Assembly: GCA_027559495.1 (NCBI GenBank)
Contig: JAMXSV010000006.1
Span: forward strand, 1,736,001 to 1,800,000
Source of the DNA: Aurifilum marmelostoma
Taxonomy: Eukaryota > Ascomycota > Sordariomycetes > Diaporthales > Cryphonectriaceae
DNA length: 64,000 nt
Reading direction: 5' to 3'
Part shown: positions 46,401 to 58,093 of the stretch, piece by piece
Layout: every line of letters starts with the position of its first letter
Position numbering within the stretch: the first letter of the stretch is position 1
Made by a program: the position numbers and the translations under genes
Notes under the pieces: model-generated
Told to the model about the DNA's origin: nothing
Database searches by the model: none
Seen by the model: the letters and a program-made list of their open reading frames with translations, nothing else

Positions 46401-48434
46401 TTGTCTCTGACTCACTTGGCAAGAGAAGAGTGAAATGATGGTCATGCAGGAAGGTACGAGGGGGCGGCCCAAGAACAACATCGCATCCATCGGCATATTT
46501 TTTTTTCTCTTCCTCGTCATGTCGGTCAATCTCGTGACTTTTTTGGTCTACTAGTAGCGAAGAATATATCGTGGAGGCTGGGCGCGAAATGCGGTCTCTT
46601 CTGGTCCACTCGAAGTGCGTAAACCTGATGCTTCCCAGGCTACCATGCTCCTTCCTTCCCCCCCTCTCAACCCCCCCCCCCCTCCTGGTCCTGGGCTGGC
46701 TCTGGTTTAGCGGGCCGGGTCTGGGCGGGCCGGCCTGGCGCGCGAGCCTCACCGTTTTGAGAGCTCCTCTCGGGGTGCTATGCTCACTCAAAGCTTTCCG
46801 TAACAGTCAAAAGGGGTGGCCTGTGTTGCGGAGCCAAAGTGTCCAGAGAATCTGGTCAAGCGAGGTTCAGAACTGGCCACCACTGCTGGTCGGCCCATCA
46901 TGGCGCTCCCTCTCTGGTCTTGGATGATACATGGTACCCAACCACCTTCTTTTGGCTGAAAAATATGGTCGCGCGCGTGTATGTGTGTGTGCGTGCGTGT
47001 ATGCTCAGTGTACCCCACGGGCAACACGCAACCTCGGCGTGGGCTTGGGCCTGAGCGACATGCCATGATTACTGCGATGGGATAGCACTGTCCTGTTCTT
47101 GCTTTCGCCTGTACAAAGGCGAATCTACTATGTATGGCCATCTGTACACAGTGAACAGCATACGCTACCATATAATATTACACAACATGCAAGTGGTTCT
47201 TCGGCCTTGGGCTCGGTAGGGGGACTGTGTGGGCCGCCCGAGGAAGCTCAGTGCAGCAAATCTGCATGCACACGGTTTTACCGCCAATTGATCCATCGCG
47301 TCTTGACCGCAAACAGAAACGCAACAAAAGGATTTTTTTTTTTCTTTATATAAAAAACGAGGGAGAAAAAAAAGGGACGAGCAGGGTACACGATGCGGTC
47401 AGTACGCACGCCAATGATTTCTCTTGCAGACTAACCAAGTCTCCTGACACTGTTCCTGTATTCTGTATGAGATTTTTGTGTTCCTGGTTTACATCCTTGT
47501 GATCTCTTTCATCACGCTACGACGGCTCTCCGTCCTGAGCGTCCGAGGCGGAGCAGATGAAAAGTTGGGACGAGGTCAAAGACGTGCATGCATGCAACAC
47601 GGTCTCAGGCACCTACCTCTTCTCCCTCACTTCCTCTCCGATGTCCCGCTCTGCCGCGCGCACGAGCGCCAGATTGAATCTTCTGTCTGGGTCTTGATAG
47701 ATGAATGAGTGGTCCTGTGCATCTATGTACCATACATAGTACCTTACCTACGTACCTTTCATGGAACGCGTCTCTCCCTCCCACCCCGGTCACTGTAATA
47801 GTATCTCACCTCCCATCCCGTGTCGCCGGGGTACAAGGAACATGCTATGGTAGTAAGAGAGGAGAGAGAGGTAGATACTGGGGTTGTCTCCGTCTACAGG
47901 GGTAGTTATCCTGTCTTCTGCTTGGCCGGGCCTGCTTCTCGTACAGACATCCTACAGTAGTACTGTACTATGTAGCAGTAGTGGCCTCCACGCCCTGTCC
48001 GCGCACGACGCTGCTTTTTCGCGTTTGCAGGTATCTCTTGGCCCGTGCCGCCACGGGGAGGGTACCTCCTTCCCCCCGTCACCCCTCATCTGCAAGCCTG
48101 GAAGCATCCTGGTCCCTGGTCCCTGGCACCTCAACCCGCTCCTGAACCTAACCCCCCTCCCCCCTGTTCAACTACGTACCTTAGTACCAACTGTACTGTG
48201 GGTGGTAGATGGGCGCGCCAGTCCCGCCTGCTGGGCACTGTGCTATGCGCCCCCAGGGCAGGACACCGCACCGTCTGGGCAGAGCCGGACAGCAGCGACT
48301 CGAGCTGTATGGGGACATTCCCTGCAGTGAGAGGTGCAAGATTGGACCTCCTGTCCAATCCCTCTGCCGGTCGACGTCCCACCTCCTACACCTACACCTG
48401 CTGTCCACTCTGCATGCTGCAGCTGCAAATATCT

Positions 48435-48452
48435 TCTCTCTCTCTCTCTCTC
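48435..48452 (+). repeat. (TC)9 tract
   Basis: Nine TC units at the start of a pyrimidine-rich stretch that continues to about 48,560. It marks the upstream side of the probable cyclin promoter. Confidence 0.85.
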
Positions 48453-48839
48453 ACCCCGTCCTCCACTACTCTCTCTCCTCCCTCTCCCCTTCGTCATCCG
48501 CCATTCATTCCATCTCCTCCACTCCTCTCTCTCACGCACTTAATTCCTTCTAACCCGCCATCTTCTTTTCTTTCTTACCAGGGAGAAGAGAAGGGAAGGA
48601 AAAGAGCACATACCACATCATCCCCTCCCAACTGGGCACGTCGACAGTGTTTTCCCCCCCACACCCACGACCCAGACCCCCAGCAGCTGCTGCAGTTCCA
48701 CGTCCACATCACAGGACCGGACAGCCACAGCACCAGAACAAGGTCCAAGAGTCCTTGCATTGCAGAAAGCGGATCGATCGAGCCCACATAGTTGGGAAAC
48801 CACAAGTGGCATAAAAGAGGAATTGAACCCCCCTCTCTT

Positions 48840-50791
48840 ATAAACCCCTTCCCGAGATTTCAATTCCGTGACTCCATCTTTTCCACATTCCATACTCTGC
48901 TTAAGTGCAAAACTTGGTGACCTCGATCCCACACCAACCCAATCGCACCACTGGAATTCTTCGGCTCGACGACGAGGAATCTCCTAATCTCCTCCAACCC
49001 GCCCTTCCCCTTTCCGATCCCTTGGTGCCGCCTCGACGACATCGAAGCTTGCCTTCCCCTTCCGACAGACGTGCCGTCGTGTACAAGTCATCCTACTAGG
49101 AGAGGCAGGACCAGAAGAAAGAGAAGGATCATCACACGATCAGCTGGAGGACCTAGGATCCTGGATGCTTCACATGATCTCGGTCGTGTCAAGGCATTGG
49201 AGCTTTTGCAGGTGTTGACAGAGGGAGAAGGTATGTCACCACGTCACCCGCTGTATTCCTTCACGACCCACATGGCCAAGTCACAGGCAACGTGCCTTTG
49301 CCGTCTGGCCCCTAGCCCTGGCATTGTTCGATTGCATGACTTGCGACCTCATCAAACACGATGGTGGTCTGCATGCTCGTGCCCCCTTCCCCAGACGAGC
49401 TTCCAGACCATGCCAGACGGGCAGGGCGCCACGGGCGCCTCTTTACAGTAACTCATCTGGAACCTTTTTCTAACCAGTAGCTTGACCCAACCTACAGGTA
49501 CATGCCTGACGGCTACCTTATCATCATCATCAACCTGACCAAGCCCATTCCATCCTCGACTTGAGGTTTCGCGTCTCGTGGGAAACGTTAATTCGTCGCT
49601 CCCGCCCCGATCCTCAGGAATTGTACAATCTTGTCTGCCGTGCCAAGACAATCTCCTGTGGCGGTAAGGGATCTCCTCTTTCCCCCCCACTCTCATCTCA
49701 TTGTTACTGCAGTTCGAATTCCATGTCCTGAAAGGGAAGAAGAAGAAGAAGAAAAAAACTACATCTTTATTGTGAGCGTGTCGACGGGTTTTCGTGCCCT
49801 CTGATACAGAGACGGGCTGGAAGAGCATCGAGAGTGGCCTGCTCAGGGCGCCTTCAGTGAGGTCCCTACCCTCCCATCTTGGTCAAGTAACCACTGTCCA
49901 GAGCAAGGAGCTTCTACAGCAGGCTCAGAAGCCTATATTGCGTGTCGTTCCTTGCGTATGGCCTGCCTTGCCACTGACTCTGCCCCGGGGCACACTGGCA
50001 CGCCTCCTTCTGCCCTGTGGGGACGAGACGGCGCGAGAGAGGCGACGAATCATGAAAGAGATTTGGCCGAGGCCGAGAAATGAGAAAAGAACACACTCCC
50101 TTCCCTCTGCTCTGCTTCCCTTCGAACAATCGTGGGAGGCATGCTTGAGCCGTCTTGAGCGATTCTTGATTGAGAGATCTTGTCTTGATTCACCCCTGAA
50201 AGATGAGAACTTGAGAGAACTCGAGGCTGATCAGATCCATGTCGGTTCAATTAGAGCCGTGCAGTTTGCAGCTTGCAGGCACAGTCCACCTTGCCAAGGC
50301 GACAGACAATTATCCACTTTTAAAAGCGGCCTGTGCTCCCGGCCACCCATTCAATTCCCCCCATTCATTTACCCGTCTCTCTCAACCACTCTTCACCGTG
50401 GCGCTCTCGACTCCTCCATCATCCCATTTTCTCTCTTCTCCATCTCTCTTTTTGGCATCCGCCATTGTCACTCATTAAAATATATCCAACTCAAGACGTT
50501 CATTCTCTTGTTATTACACCACAGCATTATTGTGTTTCATCACCATCACTTTCATTTTTTAATTAATACTAATAACAGCCGACCATTCGTCTAGATTGTC
50601 CGGCTCAGCACAACACACCACTCCCTACTACTGTCCATTATTGTTTCTTCGACTTGCGGCCTACCGTACTTAATTTCCTCTCCCTGCCGACGTTATCAAC
50701 AAACCAGAGCGAAGCTTCCTGGGGAAACTTGCACACGGACACCTCGTCACACTCAACCCGACCTATCAATTTTCGACGCACAAGAGACAAG
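48840..50791 (+). promoter_or_regulatory. Candidate promoter and long 5' leader of the G1 cyclin gene
   Basis: About 2 kb of pyrimidine-rich DNA directly upstream of the cyclin start. A strong donor (GTATGT at 49231) and a TACTAAT branch-point-like motif (50567-50573) followed by AG at 50577-50578 suggest a large 5'-UTR intron, if transcription starts near 48.9-49.2 kb. Several upstream ATGs are present, including a 266-codon frame at 49794-50594 that would be inside that intron. All of this is inference from motifs. Confidence 0.35.
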
Positions 50792-52154
50792 ATGGCATCC
50801 CAATCAATGCAGGTTGAGGAGGTCTTCGACTCCGACTACCAGCGGCCCAACCCGTTCTCGGCTGAGAGCGCCAGAAATGCTGTTCACGCCAGGAGGTGGG
50901 ATGCAAAGGTCGACAGGCAGATCACAATCGCCAACGAGCTTTCGAGACTAGTCAGCGATGAGTATCTCGAAGACATCATGCAGCACGCCCGTGCCATGGA
51001 GGTGAGCAAGACCCCATTCATCCAAACCCGGGTACCCTAGACTGGATAGGTCCCCTCTGTCGTGCCAACAATGCGTACCGGCGGAAAGAAGAACAAGATG
51101 ACTGACGATGGCGGCCTTGCAGGACGAGACATTACCCGATGCCAACCTCATCGACATGCAGCGCGAGATTCAGTGGTTCATGCGGCCATACCTCATCGAC
51201 TTCCTGATCGAGGCACATGCTGCCTTCTCGCTCCTGCGGGAGACGCTTTTCCTGACCATCAACCTGCTCGACCGATACTGCTCAAAGCGTGTCGTCTACA
51301 AGCAGCACTACCAGCTGGTCGGCTGCGCAGCGCTGTTGATCGCTGCCAAGTATGGTGACAAGAAGGACCGGGTGCCTCAGATCAACGAGCTGAACAACAT
51401 GTGCTGTGGTCTCTACGACGCCGGCATGTTCACCCAGATGGAGATGCACGTCCTCAACACGCTCGAGTGGAACATCGGCCACCCCACGGTCGACTTCTTC
51501 CAGTCCATCATCTGGGCTGACGAGCAGGACGACCGCGAGGTCCGGGACATGACCGCCTACATCTGCGAGATCGCCCTGTACCACCGTGACTTTGTGTCCA
51601 CCAAGCCCTCGACGATGGCGCGGGCCTCCCACGCCCTGGCACGGGCGATCCTCCTCCGACCCGAGGTCAACGACGGCGAGTGGGATCGTGATGCCCGGGA
51701 CACACTGCTGACGCTGTCGCAACACCTGCACCAGCCATCAGTCACACTGTCGCGCAAGTACTCGTCAAACCACTTCTCGCGCGTCTCCACCAAGCTCGCC
51801 GAGTTCCTGGCCCAGCAGGCCAGCATCTCCAAGCCCCAGGTCAACGGCCCGGCCACGCCTCCCGCCGAGTACAACTCCTCGAACCCGACTGCAAACATCT
51901 ACAGCACTCCTCACAAGGGCCACGGCTCCGCGCCAGGGGCTGCTGAGGGATACATGACACCACCCATCACACCCGACGGTTCCTCTTTCGGCACCAACGG
52001 CCAGAACGGCGACTCGTATGCCCAGGTACCTCCCAGGTGTCCGGTGACGCCTACACCGCAGGCCGGGATATCAAGACCCCAACAGGGCGTCTCACAATTT
52101 GTGAGCTACTTCGAGGGCCAGCACAGCAGCAGCGCCACGGCAAGTCACCCATAA
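50792..52154 (+). CDS. G1-type cyclin (Puc1/Cln3-like, PucA/CLN-1 class)
   Basis: Regulatory subunit that activates the main cyclin-dependent kinase at G1/S. Model: join(50792..51001,51123..52154), 413 aa, one phase-0 GT..AG intron. Residues 1-70 lead into the cyclin fold: DANLIDMQREIQWFMRPYLI gives the MR.ILxDW-type start of the cyclin box, then FLTINLLDRYCSKRVV and QLVGCAALLIAAKYGDKKDR, all diagnostic. The second fold runs from about LEWNIGHPTVDFFQS to residue 250 or so. The C-terminal 130 residues are Ser/Thr/Pro-rich with repeated TP sites (GYMTPPITPDG, RCPVTPTPQ), typical of phosphorylation-controlled turnover. The exact class rests on overall feel; Pcl-type cyclins are a weaker alternative. 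The leader is discussed separately. Confidence 0.9.
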
Positions 52155-55100
52155 TAGACTCGCCGGCGGCACCGGCCTATGAACAGATTTTCTCTTCACT
52201 GTACCATTTCCGTGTCCCACGTCGACCGACGGACAACGGGCGTTGCATCTTCTTCTCCACCAAAACAATCAAACCAAAACAACGACGAGATATTTCGAGT
52301 GTATCATTCTATCGGAGACGGACCCGCACAAAAAAAAAGACTGCATCTGGTTATCAGCGATCATGGCATTTAGCGAGTTTTGGTTTGGCCTCCTTGCACA
52401 TTTCTACTTTCGTGTTTAAAAGAAATTCGCTTCGATTCGGCATGTCCAGAAATATTTTGACACTACAACTCGGCCTGCCTCACACTCGGGGTACTTGTCA
52501 GGCAGGCTGTTATACCCAAAACCCCCGACCCATTTCTCACACAAAAAAGATTCAAATCGTCAACAAAAAAAAAAGGCCGTGGTTCCGTACAAAAAGAACG
52601 AGACTTCTGAACATCGTGGACGGGAATGATACATCATCTTGGAGGACAAACTTTTCAAGGGACCTCGGAGGAAGAAGGATAGAGGAACCTTACCTAGCAC
52701 ACGCTGCGCGCAAAGCGGATTGCAACCGTGGAAGTTAATATTGGGTGGTGAATATCAGGAGAGGCCAGAGCAGCGCTGGTATCAGCACGGCAGCGGACAA
52801 GAATCATATTATTTATCAGAGCTTGGTTTCCGTCCCGTTCCGATCCAGCACGACGAGTCACGCGAAGAGGATCAGAAGCCAAATACACCAGTGCCTCTGA
52901 ACTCCTCGGTGTCTTGGGCTCTGGTTGTCCGGAGGGCCAAGGAGGAAGCAGCAACAGTCTGCTGTAGCCTGATTTTGAGGAGGCAAATATTTATTTTCTT
53001 TTATCTTCTTTCCTACCTTATTTCCTATGTCAAAAGGGGCGCGAGAAGGTATTCTTTGGAAGGGGAACACCGAAACGAACACGCGATGTTCTTTGATTAC
53101 TTGGCAACCATCAAAACCGAACACCGTACCAGAGCTCCCCCGGACCCTTTGAACCGGTCCATCATCGCAAATATGGCTGGATCGTGGGATACTTCCCTCC
53201 TCTATAAACAGCGGACAGGGATGCCCGCGGTCGCCGTATTCAACCACCAAATAGACCAAAAAAATGAATAAAAGTGGATTGACTGACTTGTGTTTGTGTG
53301 TCTCTCGATAAGCATTGTGCGCTGGTGAACAAACCGAGGATGCTTGCTTGTGGTTGACTTGACTAACCTCGGTCTGCATCGGGCAGGCACCCTCTCTAAG
53401 GGGGGGCGGGCCCCAGTCGACTGCCGAGCGATCCCCCCTCTCTCTTTCTCCATCTCTTACCGTGTCTCCCTCAATTTTGTTGTCCTGGAAAACGGAGATT
53501 TGGCACGGATCTCGCGGAGTCGAGATGGCGTAGCACATCCCAATAATAGCTGGGCCTGTCACGTCTGTGCTGCCGAGTGCGATTGATTGACCGACCCACT
53601 CTTGGGAGGGTATGGCCTGGATGTAACCCTAAAACATGGGCATGCATGTAGTCTGCAATATTTTTTTTATTCTTTTCGTCTTCTCTTTACAGGGATGTGC
53701 ACGTGGAATTAGGTTGCATGCATGCAGGACACGGGAAAAGGAAAAGAAAAAGGGCTTGTATCACTTTTTTTCTTTTTGCTTCCACCTCGTGTTCTTGCTT
53801 CTGGAGAGAGAAAGAGTCAGGGGCGGGGAAGTGTGGCCCAGGGCTGAAAGGGGGGTTGGTGGACGATCATCTTCATTCCCGAGCTGCTGGGTTCGTTTGC
53901 CTTGTGCTTGTGATTCCGCGTTCCCCGAGATCCTTCACCTTCCCGATTGGGACGGTCCTGGTGGGTTGGGCGGATGTGATTGGTTGGGACGGGGAGGTGG
54001 GGGCTTGTGGAAAGATTGTGCATTCATGGCCCAGCTGGTCGGGAATTCTACTCTTGGTTCAATTTATTTTTTTTAAATTTTTTTTTTTTTTAAAAAAAAG
54101 AAGAAAAACATACATTGGATGTGCAAGTCGGCAATTACACTGTGAATGCATTTTATGAGCCCGGGCATTTTCACTGCGGACAGGTTGAAGGCCTCCCGCC
54201 TTCCTTAGATGATACGAAAAACAGAAGCCAGGTTCCAGCTTGACTCCCTTGTCGCCGAAGAGAAATAAGAAAAGGCGGAGACCTGGGGGCAACAAGAGAG
54301 ATGAGATGAGGCTTGGATGGACGGGGGGCACCGGCCCCCTCCACCCCCCCTGAATAAACGGTGGCTGGGGCGGACCACCCTCCGGAGATTTTGCCTCCAG
54401 TTCAGCCCTTTCATTCCGGACCGTTGACCTGCATGGCAGAGGGGGAAAAGAGTTGGCAGTAGATTTTGGCCGTTGTGGTGATCTTTTCTTCTCCTTGGCG
54501 GTCGTAGATTCTATATTGTGGCTTGATAAGCGTCGCCGCATCGTGAGGAGTCTTTCCTCTTCGCCTCCGTACGGGGCTAGCTAGCTAGGATTATTGTCGC
54601 GGACGAGACGGCTCGAACAGATCTCCTGCAATTTGGTATCCTCTTTGGAGGGTAAAAAAAATAATAACTCTTCTTCTCCAACGAGCTCGCGCACCGCAAG
54701 GGGCAACATTGGATTTCCAATTCGCCGTGGAGCACCCCAAGAGACGGACCGAGGAGCTTTGGAACGGTGATGCTGCCTTGCTGGGCGGGAGCACGGCAGC
54801 TAGTGAGTGGGTGTTAGAGATATCGTTTCGCAGCTTGCTGTCTCCTCATTGCGGATCGGGGGTTCCGTCTGGGAATTGCTGGTCGGGCATCACTCTCTCC
54901 TGATCGGGGTCTTGAATGCTAGGTCTAAGGGGTTATGGTATTGATCGCCCGAGGTCCGCAAATCGAGCATATCTCTTGTGCAGAGGTTTTATTATTGGGT
55001 GGACGGAGTGGTGCCTCGAGGTACTGCCGCCGAGTGACTGTGCTTGGGAAGAGGTTAATGAATGCTTGCTCATGGTGATCTAGATATGCTCAGCATCAAG

Positions 55101-55241
55101 GCCAAATTATTCATGTAGCATCCACAACTGGTATCTTGATAGAAAACCCATATGTTTAGTTTTTTTATGCATACAATAGTTTCTGCTGCTTGAACTAGAC
55201 TCCGTCATCAGACTCCCCCCGCATGTTCAATCGCTATACTC
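52155..55241. other. Intergenic, about 3.1 kb
   Basis: Begins with the probable cyclin 3' untranslated region. The open frames 52037-52738 and 52639-53271 overlap or follow the cyclin end and have no recognisable motifs. The rest, to the stop of the next minus-strand gene, contains T-rich tracts and, at about 54067-54100, a run of T bases followed by A bases that could form a hairpin. No gene is supported. Confidence 0.5.
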
Positions 55242-57215
55242 CTAACACGAAGAAAAGTCCTGAATCACACTGCCGTCCTCCTGAGCCAGGATCAGGATCG
55301 ACCTGATGTCCCTCCCATCCCGGCTCACGACATCCTCGTCGATCAAGACCCTGCCCTCCTCCATTTCAGACTCAAACGTCACTCTCCGCAGGCCCAAGAT
55401 GGCCCCGCCAATCTTGGAAATCGCCCTCGCCCGCCTCCGCCTGAGCCTCTGCTCCATGAGCGTCAGAGGATCCTGAGCGAGAGGGTAGTGCCGCATCCCC
55501 CCGGGCATGTTCCGCCTGTTCAGGACGTCATGCCTGTGTTGGCCCACCTCCACCTGGCCGGTGCCAGGGGCCGAGGCGAGATAGTAGGCCAGGAAAGGCA
55601 ACATGCCAGACAGCCTCTCGGAGGAAAAGGCGCCGTAGGGAGGCGGCTCGACGCTGGAGGGCAGTTTGAGGACGCGGGTGGGATGGAAGTGGCCGGTCGC
55701 CGACCCGGGCGCCGCGGTGCTATCTGCCGAGGTGGAGAGATCCACGCCACAGAGGAGCTCGAAGCAGTAGCCCATGCTGGTCTTGGCTGCCACGGTGCAG
55801 ATGTCGACGACGGTGGCGGCGATCATGTCGGCCTCGGTGAAGCCGAGGAGCTTGAAGTCGTCGTGGAGCAGGACGGGCAGCTCAGCGCCGCTGTCTAGCA
55901 AGGTGTCGAAGACCATGACGGGATTGTCGTCTCCAGGATGGTCGTCTGTCTGTCGCTCTTCTGTGATGCTGCCGCCGTCGATCCGGTCGTGAGTCTTAGC
56001 TGGAGGAGAAGGCGGCACGAGGTCGTAGTTTCTGTCCGAGTCCTGATCATCCGCGTCGTCACTGTTGATATGTTCTCGCTTTCTCTTGGCGCCTGCTCCG
56101 ATAGATGCCTCTCCAATCTCTGTTGTTGTCTGCTTCCTAGATCGCAGTCTGTCGTCCCTCTGGAAACCCAATGGGATCTTGTAGTGACAGGCGTCATCAC
56201 GATACTTCAGACCACTGCCCTCTATATCTTTGAATTCGCTCTCCATCCTACTCAGCTTGAGAACGGTACCTCGTTTCGCCAACACCCTCCCGCCCCCTTG
56301 GGCAAGCGGAGGCTCCCACCAAAGATATCCAGGACCATGCTGCGCCAGGTATCTGTCCAGTCTCTCTTGCCTGTCCATCGTGAACTCGGCATAGCTCGTA
56401 CAAGTCGTGTCCATGATCTTCCCAGCATAGATGAGAGTATAATTCTCTGAGAATCCGATCTCCCCCGTCTCATACCCGTTCAAGGCAGCCATAATGTTAA
56501 CTCGCATCGGCTCGCGCCCTCCTCCTCCTTCTCCGTCTTCCTCTGTCATCTCGTCCAACGTCCTGCGCAATAATGTAGTGCGTGCCTCAACACATTCCCT
56601 TTGATGCGACGCCAACCGCCGTGGTGGAACGTTGTCCTCCCGACGATCACTGACGCACAGCTTCGCATAAACCCTTCTGGCCTCTAACAAATTCCTCTCA
56701 ACCGTCCGCAGGGCGCGCGATGGGCTGTGGAGGCGGTGGTACTGGTGAATATGCTCCCACTGCAACATATGGCGCCGAGCTGCCTCCCTGGGGCTGAGGT
56801 TATCTGTGTCGATGGAGCCTATGGCCAGGGATGGTGTCCAGTTGGGGTCTGTTGCTGGCTGTTCTTCTTCTTCCTGGGCTTGTCTCATTACAGGAGATGG
56901 GCCAATCACTGGTGGCGGTGTGTATTTCTCCTCAAATCCGTCTGGTCCAGATAAAGGGTGTACATTTCGTGTCCATGCGGTTCTGCGCGGTGTGGTGGCC
57001 GTCACCTCAGAGTTTGTTGAGAAGGCGGCCTGCGCTGCCTGTCGCTGCTGGTTTGCATCTTCCAGAGTGGAAACTTGATCCGATCGCGTGCCTCGCCCAA
57101 CAATATCTGGTGCTGCTTCTTCAGCAGCAGTCATGTCTGACTGAGTCTGCTGTGCTGCAAGTGGTCCTGGGTGGTATCCATGATCATCACGCAGTTGATA
57201 CTGAGAGTCACCCAT
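55242..57215 (-). CDS. Unrecognised protein with retropepsin-like DSGA motif
   Basis: Single-exon frame of 657 aa; I do not recognise a named family. Residues 1-140 are Gln/Thr-rich and probably disordered. Residues 141-350 look folded: a helical REAARRHMLQWEHIHQYHRL region, then FSENYTLIYAGKIMDT and YLAQHGPGYLWWEPPLAQ. Residues 360-430 are acidic/basic linker with AKRKRE, a possible nuclear signal. Residues 433-575 contain FDTLLDSGAELPVLLHDDF, which resembles the active-site loop of retroviral-type aspartic proteases with Asp441 in the catalytic position. A second hydrophobic segment (AFSSERLSGMLPFLAYYL) and NRRNMPGGMRHYPLAQD follow. The C-terminus is compact and charged. Catalytic activity is unproven. 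It is divergent from the 1223-aa gene, 878 bp away. Confidence 0.75.
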   Translation of the reverse strand: MGDSQYQLRDDHGYHPGPLAAQQTQSDMTAAEEAAPDIVGRGTRSDQVSTLEDANQQRQAAQAAFSTNSEVTATTPRRTAWTRNVHPLSGPDGFEEKYTPPPVIGPSPVMRQAQEEEEQPATDPNWTPSLAIGSIDTDNLSPREAARRHMLQWEHIHQYHRLHSPSRALRTVERNLLEARRVYAKLCVSDRREDNVPPRRLASHQRECVEARTTLLRRTLDEMTEEDGEGGGGREPMRVNIMAALNGYETGEIGFSENYTLIYAGKIMDTTCTSYAEFTMDRQERLDRYLAQHGPGYLWWEPPLAQGGGRVLAKRGTVLKLSRMESEFKDIEGSGLKYRDDACHYKIPLGFQRDDRLRSRKQTTTEIGEASIGAGAKRKREHINSDDADDQDSDRNYDLVPPSPPAKTHDRIDGGSITEERQTDDHPGDDNPVMVFDTLLDSGAELPVLLHDDFKLLGFTEADMIAATVVDICTVAAKTSMGYCFELLCGVDLSTSADSTAAPGSATGHFHPTRVLKLPSSVEPPPYGAFSSERLSGMLPFLAYYLASAPGTGQVEVGQHRHDVLNRRNMPGGMRHYPLAQDPLTLMEQRLRRRRARAISKIGGAILGLRRVTFESEMEEGRVLIDEDVVSRDGRDIRSILILAQEDGSVIQDFSSC

Positions 57216-58093
57216 AGTTCACAGCTGCCTCGCGGAAAAGAAGATACTTTTGCTCTCTTCTTTCTTTCTTTCGCTTCTCAAAATAGTCACATGAGTGGTC
57301 TTGTAATAGAGACACTCGCAAAGGTATAAAATTTTGGCAAAGCAAACGACTTTTGCACATGCTTCTGGCTAAATTGTACTCAATCGCCATCACTTCAGAG
57401 AATCTTGTGTAAGCCGAACTCTCCAAGACAAAGACAAGCCAAGACCTTCCTCACGTCTGTCTTCTCGAAACGACAGTCTCTTCTTTGTGCAGTTTCTAGC
57501 TGGTCGGTGTAGCCGCTGCAGAGCCCGCGCCCGCCCCTCCACCAAAGTCCTCTTCTTTGTCTTCACGCCTTTTCCGGAAGCGTCAAACTGCAACACCACT
57601 TTGTTCAACTTGCTCGTTATTGCTTCTTTGTCTATCATTGTTGACGGCAAGATGCAGAATGGGTCGGAATGCTTTACTCTTCGAAATGAGATGTACTTTG
57701 ATCTGTGCTGGGCAAGAGTTGTGTTGCTTGTTTTTCCTTGTCCAGGGATTGGTGTAGACTCTTTTTCCTAAACGTTCAATTTGATTTTCTCTTTTCTTTG
57801 TATTTGATGCATATGAGAAAGAAAGACAGGGGCATTGTCCTCTTCAACTCAGACAAATGAATGACCTTCTCTTTTTGAGGGCCTCCCCCCTTCTTTGCAT
57901 CCTGGTGTTTTCTGCTCCTGAAACCTTTTCCCTTTCCCTTTTACTATCTCTGTTTCCTCATCCTCAAGGGTATAGTTTGGCAAAACTCACCACGAGTTTG
58001 CATTTCCTCTTAGAAGGGCTGAACGCCGACTGGAGGCATCCACCTCCAGAGCCGGGCACCTACAATAATTGATCCTCTGTATCAACAACCAAG
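57216..58093. promoter_or_regulatory. Divergent intergenic region of the unknown gene pair
   Basis: The 878 bp between opposed start codons, which must hold both promoters. It is T/C-rich on the plus strand near 57,780-57,960. A basic 86-codon minus-strand frame (57390-57650) is present but has no splice path to the neighbouring gene and no recognisable motif. Confidence 0.5.

Larger units (their letters stand above)
32428..48839. other. Very large gene-poor region, about 16 kb
   Basis: Between the NAPRT stop and the cyclin leader I can support no protein or RNA gene. The longest frames are 38109-39152 minus (347 codons) and 34996-35946 minus (316 codons). Both read as Arg/Ser/Pro/Phe-rich translations of simple sequence without motifs. 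The DNA is full of poly-A/T and poly-G/C runs, trinucleotide repeats and pyrimidine tracts. Nothing looks like a transposase, reverse transcriptase or long terminal repeat. Confidence 0.5.

Noticed and set aside
49794..50594. 266-codon plus-strand frame upstream of the cyclin
   Set aside because: Translation is motif-free and ends in His/Phe/Leu simple sequence; better explained as leader or intron sequence.
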